From NCBI GenBank assembly GCA_964020085.1, contig OZ026600.1, positions 19,879,645 through 19,943,644 of the forward strand: a stretch of DNA of 64,000 nt. The letters are read 5' to 3'. Shown one piece after another: positions 58,596 to 64,000 of this stretch. Every line of letters starts with the position of its first letter. The stretch's first letter is position 1. The translations under genes were made by a program, and so were the position numbers. This stretch comes from Micromussa lordhowensis. Taxonomy: Eukaryota; Cnidaria; Anthozoa; Scleractinia; Lobophylliidae. The notes beneath the pieces are model-generated. The model saw only the letters and a program-made list of their open reading frames with translations. It had not been told where the DNA came from and did no database searches.

Positions 58596-61500
58596 GCAAC
58601 GTAATCTTGGATCAGAGCTGCATAATCCTTATTTCATTTTTGTGCTTACATGTGTACTTTTATAATGACGCAGCCTCAGCCGCAGAGGCAGAAAGTAACG
58701 TGATATTAGGTTTGCAATTAGCAATAGTTCATTTTGCTGTTTTTGTTGCAATTGTAGTTGTGAGAGTGGCGGTAGCCAGTGAATTCATCCCAGGGGGATG
58801 GATTACTTACTCCTTTGGTGGGGTCGTACCACTGATATCTAGGCCACTTACCATTAAGCATTTGCAGTGAAAGGTTTCACAATAATTGTTCTTCAATGGT
58901 ATTCAAACCCAAGATAATTTGGTATGAAGCAGCGTATTTGCTACATAACAGCAAATATCGCACCGTCGAAAAGCTTGATTCATTTAATTAGTTAAAATCT
59001 CAAACTGAAAACTGTGTTTAATTGTACATGTATGAACTAGGTGTTCCTGTTTTGGAGATGTTTGGCCGTAGAACTCCTTTATTGGTCCTCGAGAGTTTTC
59101 TGGTCGAAGTGTTTGGGATTCAGTCAGCAAAATTGATCCACAAATTGCTTGAAATTGAAACCAGCTGTAATAAAATAACGGCTCCGTAAAATCGAGAGGT
59201 CACGTTGCATTTGGCTGATGGGCAGATGTCTCGCGGGGGTAGCATGCTTTTTAGTCGTGGGAAAATCTGCATTCTAAGGTCTACGATTGACCATATATAA
59301 TTCCATTTTGGACTGAATCGAACACCTTTAAAGCTATTTATTGATACCCTTCCTTGCTATACGTCTTCATCCGGCTTTTGTAAACCTCTTTATCAACCTC
59401 TTGTCACTAAAACGTCAATGTCACACATTTCCCATGATGAAGAACGTTTGCATATAACTTTACCACGATGAATCCTTTTATGTACCTGAGTGACCATTGG
59501 TTAACCCAGGCTTGGCTTCTTCCGAGAAATACATTGCTTTACATCATTAGTGTTCTACGTCACCATTTAACACTTACTATTATCTAATTTTCCTTTAAAT
59601 ATCAGATTTTAGACCTTTCGTAGACTACTATCGCCAATTTTAAGGAAGGTGTGAGGGAGTATTTCGTTTTCAGCGAAATGATAAGTGATATGTCCATGTT
59701 TTTCATGATTTTTGATAGGTGTTACATTGTTTATTTCTATATATTTAGGTGGTCTGTTTTGTATGGGGTCCCATGACTCTTTAATAGACATCCCGATGGC
59801 CTATGTTATACATGTAATAGCTTCTTTTTCTCGTCTTTTTTCATATTTTTAATTGTATTTTTACATATTTTGCCGACATTAAATTGTAATAGATAAAACT
59901 AAATGAATAAATAAATACAACAGTGACGTTCAATCTCAATTTTTAATTCCTGCACGTGACCCTCCTTCAAAGACGAACGGTTACATTCACAATACTTGCT
60001 TAATTCACTTTAAACATTGAAACTCGACCACAATTCTTTTTTCATTAATCGTTTCTGCCGAACCCTAAAAATGATCTAAGCGAAATCTACCGCTTGTATG
60101 ATAGCAACAGAGCACAAGGTCAGCGGTATAGTTCATGTTGTCCTACTGCATGTAACAAACGGTTCATCACGCTGGATAGACAAACAAAAGAAATGGTACT
60201 GATTTCACAATAGATATCCCTTTACAGTTAGCATAAAGGCTTCAAACAGAATAATTAATAATCTTACTCGCATGTATACTAAATCCCTTTTGAAGAAAAC
60301 GGTGACCATATAGATTGATCTAGATTCACCTTAGCTTTATCCAGTCGGTATAAACTTTACTGGCATTAATTTGAACCCAAGCAGTTTTAATCCTCTTTTT
60401 ACAACGGAGTAATCCACATGCAATAGCTCGTTCGAACATTAGTACAATGTCATCAAGGCAGCCAACTTAATAAACATAATAAGCCAGGGGTGATGTCTTG
60501 ATGCACGTAAGAACAAATTATTACAGACTTTTCGGACGATACAAGCACTACAATAACAGCTTTGACCACACATTACAATTGCGACCAGCACAGATTATAC
60601 AAGCCAAATCTCTCTTACCTCCTTCATTACAAAAGAGGTGACAATTTATGACTCTTACTTAATTCAACTCAGCCATTAAGATCTTACTGCAAGCATTTAA
60701 ATCCTCTTTGATCTCCAAAAATAAGTGATATCAAAGCTCGAGTAGGCTCATGCTTTGGGCGTGCTGTTGGGTCTAAACTGATAAGGGTATATATTGTAGA
60801 TCTCGCAGTAACATTAGTTTTGGTCTGGCTTATTGTAAAGACTTTACTCTAGGTTTAATTTATGAACCGTTCATGAGTGCGAAATTCTTAATTTATTGAG
60901 AATGAATCTGCGAACAAGTTCAAAAAGACAATTTAATAAAGGGACAAGCGCGTTCAAAAACAAATATTTACAGTCATTTTCCGCCAGCATTCAACTAATC
61001 CCTAAAGATAAGCTTTAATTAATATATCTCAATAAAGTCAATCTTAAACTGCAAGCAAAATATTTCAAAGTGTGGCTAAACCAAAGAGTTTTTAACAGTA
61101 TTTAAGTACTTTGCGGTGCTATTACTGTAGATCGCGGGCAAAAGCAATGTAATGACATCAGTCACAGCTTTGTCCTGTCCACAAAATCAGTTGTTCTAGA
61201 ATCTCTAAAGTTACTGATATAAAAGTGACGTGGCCATATTTATTGAGAGGAAACGAGGCATTAACGCAATGGAGAGTGAGACCTTTGAGGGCTCAATAAA
61301 AGGGAAGTGGCTACTGACTTTGAAATTTCCTGCCCAGTTCTAGGCGTAGCATGCAAAATAAAGACGCCGTCTAGAGTAAAAAGCAGTTTAGGGTAGGTGA
61401 CCAGTAGGATGTGGTGAAGTAATTATCGCGACCAGCAGTATTTAGCTACTAAAATGTTATCTGCGCTTTCCGATAACGGAGTCGGAAATAATTGCGTATT

Positions 61501-62224
61501 TAGTTTCGGCTTACGCTGAAAGCTTTATTTGCGGGTTAAGGCGTAGCTTTTCTTTGGTTACCTTTGAGAGAAGGAATGTTATTGTCTCGCTCCTATTGTG
61601 TTGAGAGCAATTTTCTATTTTGGGATGGTTCCGAAACTCGGTCAACTGCCAGAATGGTTTAGGTAAACATTGCTCGGCGACAATGGAAATCTGGAAGGTT
61701 CTTCCATTAGCCTAATTTTGGTCTCCTTTATCTACAACTCACTTATCAGTTTTGATAAATAAACTAAATCGTAATGTGCTTCACTTAATTTTCTCGACAA
61801 TACCAAGCAAGTAAAATGACAAGATTTTGTTTACCCTCCGCACTTGGCTGACATTCAGCTTACTAATTGCTATTTAAATGCACTTTGCCAAAATAGCAAT
61901 TTTAAGAATACATTTTCGATTCCTTGCGAGCGTTCTGTGAAGCATTAGTCTACCTAGCGGGCAAAGTTCATTGACAGCTTCACGGGACAACGATTTGTTT
62001 GCAAACTCGTCAGGGATATTTTAGTGGATTACTTGTTATGAAAGAAATTTATTTGATAAAGTCAAATACTGAGAAATGACCCAGTTTCAGTTGGACTACA
62101 TGTATGAGCAGCGACGACTTTACGCGGTCATTTTTTTCTCGCGGCTTTTTTCTTCCGCGTCAAGCACAACAGACTACGCGAAAGAGGGACTGCTCGTAGT
62201 TTTACCCAAATGTAAACCCTAGGT
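58596..62224. other. Intergenic downstream of gene C
   Basis: Apart from the presumed 3' untranslated region of gene C, no gene, RNA or repeat could be supported over about 3.6 kb. Open frames are short and without recognisable motifs. Confidence 0.4.
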
Positions 62225-62234
62225 GCCATCCCTG

Positions 62235-62534
62235 TGAAGCCTTGGAGCCAAGGCTGGCTCATAGCTGCCGGAGCTTATCCCGGTTTCTGTAGCATGAAGC
62301 GGCTAGAAGTATTTCTACTTCCCCTGGACGGGATGCTAGTCCATCGCAGGCCACTCCCCCGCAATTTTGTAAGGTTTCACCAACAAATAGCAGGGTCCCA
62401 TTATACACCTGGGTGGAGAGAGGCGCTGTGAGAGTAAAGTGTCTTGCCTAAGAACACAACACACTGTCCCCGGCAAGGGCTCGAACGCGGACCGCTCGCT
62501 CCGGAGTCGAGCGCACTAACCATGAGGCCACCGC
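62235..62534 (-). mobile_element. tRNA-derived SINE with 10-bp target duplication
   Basis: On the minus strand the head is tRNA-like, with A box TGGCCTCATGG and B box GTTCGAGCCC. A body follows (GGCAAGACACTTTACTCTCA, GGGATGCTAG on the complement) and a 3' part with CCGGGATAAGCTCCGG. The 10-bp sequence GCCATCCCTG stands directly on both sides (62225-62234, 62535-62544), so the copy is complete and fairly young. The family appears widespread in anthozoans as far as I know. Confidence 0.88.
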
Positions 62535-62725
62535 GCCATCCCTGGCTGGCGTTTAAACAGTGTGTATAGAACAGACCACAGGTGTGTTAGTTGAACTGTT
62601 TGTGTTCAAGATGTTTGGCAGTCTCTTCAGCATGACACGGTAAATGGGATTTTAAGTAAGATGTGACTGGCACAGTGAGTTAATAAATGTTAACCTGTGA
62701 GCTAAAGGCCATATAAGATAATTTG

Positions 62726-63122
62726 GTTTTATCAACTGAGTTGATAATGTGAATTGGCCACCGTAATCAATCAATCAATCATCTTTATTGGCCCGCAAAT
62801 GAGTTTCATTTAGGATATTACTTTAAATACTGACATTGCAGGTTGATTAATAAAAATAAGAAGGAAAGTTATTGTTAAAAGAAAGAGCCTAGAGGAGGAA
62901 CCGTAAGGTTTTCGAGTACTAGTTAGCCCTTATAATCATTTAGAGTAATTTTAATAAAAAAGAGCAACAAGTAAAGAGATTCGGAAGCTGACGTTTCGAG
63001 CGTTAGACCTTCATCGGAGCGAATGGACCACGGAGCGAATGGATTCGCTCCGACGAAGGGCTAAAGCTCGAAATGTCAGCTTTCGAATCTCTCTACCGCG
63101 GCCAATTCACATTATCAACTCC
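62726..63122. mobile_element. Penelope-like terminal sequence, interrupted
   Basis: The outer inverted repeat TATCAACTGAGTTGATAATG / CATTATCAACT frames GGCCACCGTAA and GGCCGCGG together with the segments AGAGATTCGGAAGCTGACG and its inverse CGAAATGTCAGCTTTCGAATC. This order is typical of Penelope-like retroelement terminal repeats. The same outer repeat stands at 31616-31708. A LINE 3' end splits it at 62766. No reverse-transcriptase or GIY-YIG frame is present. Confidence 0.5.
62766..62969 (-). mobile_element. Short LINE 3' end inserted in the Penelope-like repeat
   Basis: On the minus strand the stretch ends AATAAAGATGATTGATTGAT, a LINE-type tail with GATT repeats. The host sequence breaks at CCACCGTAA and resumes at GTAAAGAGATTCGG, so GTAA is duplicated at the junctions. 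About 200 bp, non-coding. Confidence 0.55.
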
Positions 63123-64000
63123 CTTTAAAGGTCATATAGCATGATGTTTCTTTGAGAAATAATTTGAAAAAAGTCGTGCACTAAATAGTCCCTTTGCCTT
63201 TTGTTGATCTCGCCCTAAAGAAATGAGTAGCGGAGGTATGAGTTCTATCTGATCAGTTTCTTCCCTCTATTGTTCCCGAACTCAATAAACTAGGAAGACA
63301 ATATTCATGAAGGATGCCGTTTTATCCCGTATTTACGTGCTCTACGCCACTAATCGTTCCACCGATTTGTGATATTATTTACAAGGAATCTGCTTACCAT
63401 GGGCGGAGGGGTTATCAAACTAAAATATGTTTCATTCATCTATGTAAGAAAAGCCGACCTTTGAGCACAGATTGGAATGTGTAAAAACGTTTAATTTCTC
63501 CCACTATTTGGTTTGAATGACAAGTTTGTCTTAAAAAAAGCCTGATATCCTATTTGTTCATCCTTCACAAGCTTTACTTGGATGGACTTTCAAAATCTTC
63601 ATGCACTTAATATAAGTATGATTCGTACCTGCGTCTTCAGGAGCCAAAGTGATGGAAAGATTACTCTGTGCATGCTATAATCATCTTAAAAGCCACATTC
63701 AAGGCCTGATTCAAGACTGTTTCTAGGACGTGTTGCCTTTTTGAAAATAAATTGAGATCTGTCAGTTTACTCAAATGGTGACTACGTGACAATGAAAAAT
63801 GAAGTGCTAATTAACTGTTTTGTAATTTTCTTGACGCGGACGAGTCTTAAGACGCAAAGGGATAAGTCTAAATGATTGGAGTACTAATACTCAAAGAAGA
63901 GCGACAATCCTTTGTTTTTCGGTATTTTAATTTAAGTGGGAGGGTTATGAGCAGAGTTACGGCGAGCGAGAAACTGATAACAATTCAAACGACCTCCTTC
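63123..64000. other. Intergenic, nothing recognised
   Basis: No coding exon, RNA gene or repeat could be supported in this AT-rich end of the window. Confidence 0.4.

Noticed and set aside
1..64000. CRISPR arrays, bacterial operons, prophage
   Set aside because: Gene structure, introns and repeat content are animal. The direct repeats found are transposons or simple tandem arrays without spacer structure.

Overview
The window is nuclear DNA from an animal. Genes are split by GT-AG introns and most of the sequence is AT-rich intronic or intergenic DNA crowded with short DNA transposons (MITEs), 5'-truncated LINEs and a tRNA-derived SINE. The short-collagen/six-cysteine proteins and the SINE look like those I know from anthozoan cnidarians, so a stony coral or close relative is the best guess (inference, not tested by any search).

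Layout. (1) 715-14617, plus strand: a 14-exon gene for a 768-residue Rho guanine-nucleotide exchange factor with a complete DH domain and no recognisable PH domain. MITEs sit in introns 1, 6 and 11. (2) 14618-25450: gene-poor. It holds a rearranged tRNA-Ser pseudogene, an intact tRNA-Ser(GCU), LINE 3' ends on both strands, a degenerate GTTCC-type repeat, palindromic MITEs and one MITE inserted inside another. (3) 25451-58595, plus strand: a tandem cluster of three related genes, called A, B and C here. All three encode type II membrane proteins: cytoplasmic tail, one transmembrane segment, N-glycosylated coiled-coil stalk, 7-10 Gly-X-Y triplets and a C-terminal six-cysteine domain. The layout recalls class A scavenger receptors and membrane collectins, but the C-terminal domain is one I cannot name. 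Gene A (592 aa) has a long stalk built from many phase-0 exons. Genes B (about 320 aa) and C (about 307 aa) have short stalks and a different, tyrosine-motif-bearing tail. (4) Inside one gene A intron lies a 6-kb array of the hexamer TATGCC (32104-38078). It keeps a strict 6-bp register and contains higher-order repeats, so it produces roughly 2,000-codon open frames on both strands. (5) 58596-64000: intergenic, with a SINE bearing a perfect 10-bp target duplication and a Penelope-like terminal sequence interrupted by a LINE 3' tail.

The RhoGEF would activate Rho-family GTPases in the cytoplasm. The A/B/C cluster looks like a small, actively rearranging family of surface receptors or ligand-binding glycoproteins. 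Genes B and C share the N-terminal exon, while A and C share an almost identical 3' end including an intron, so the family is mosaic. Exon boundaries were inferred by hand from splice consensus, reading phase and paralogue comparison. No transcripts were available.
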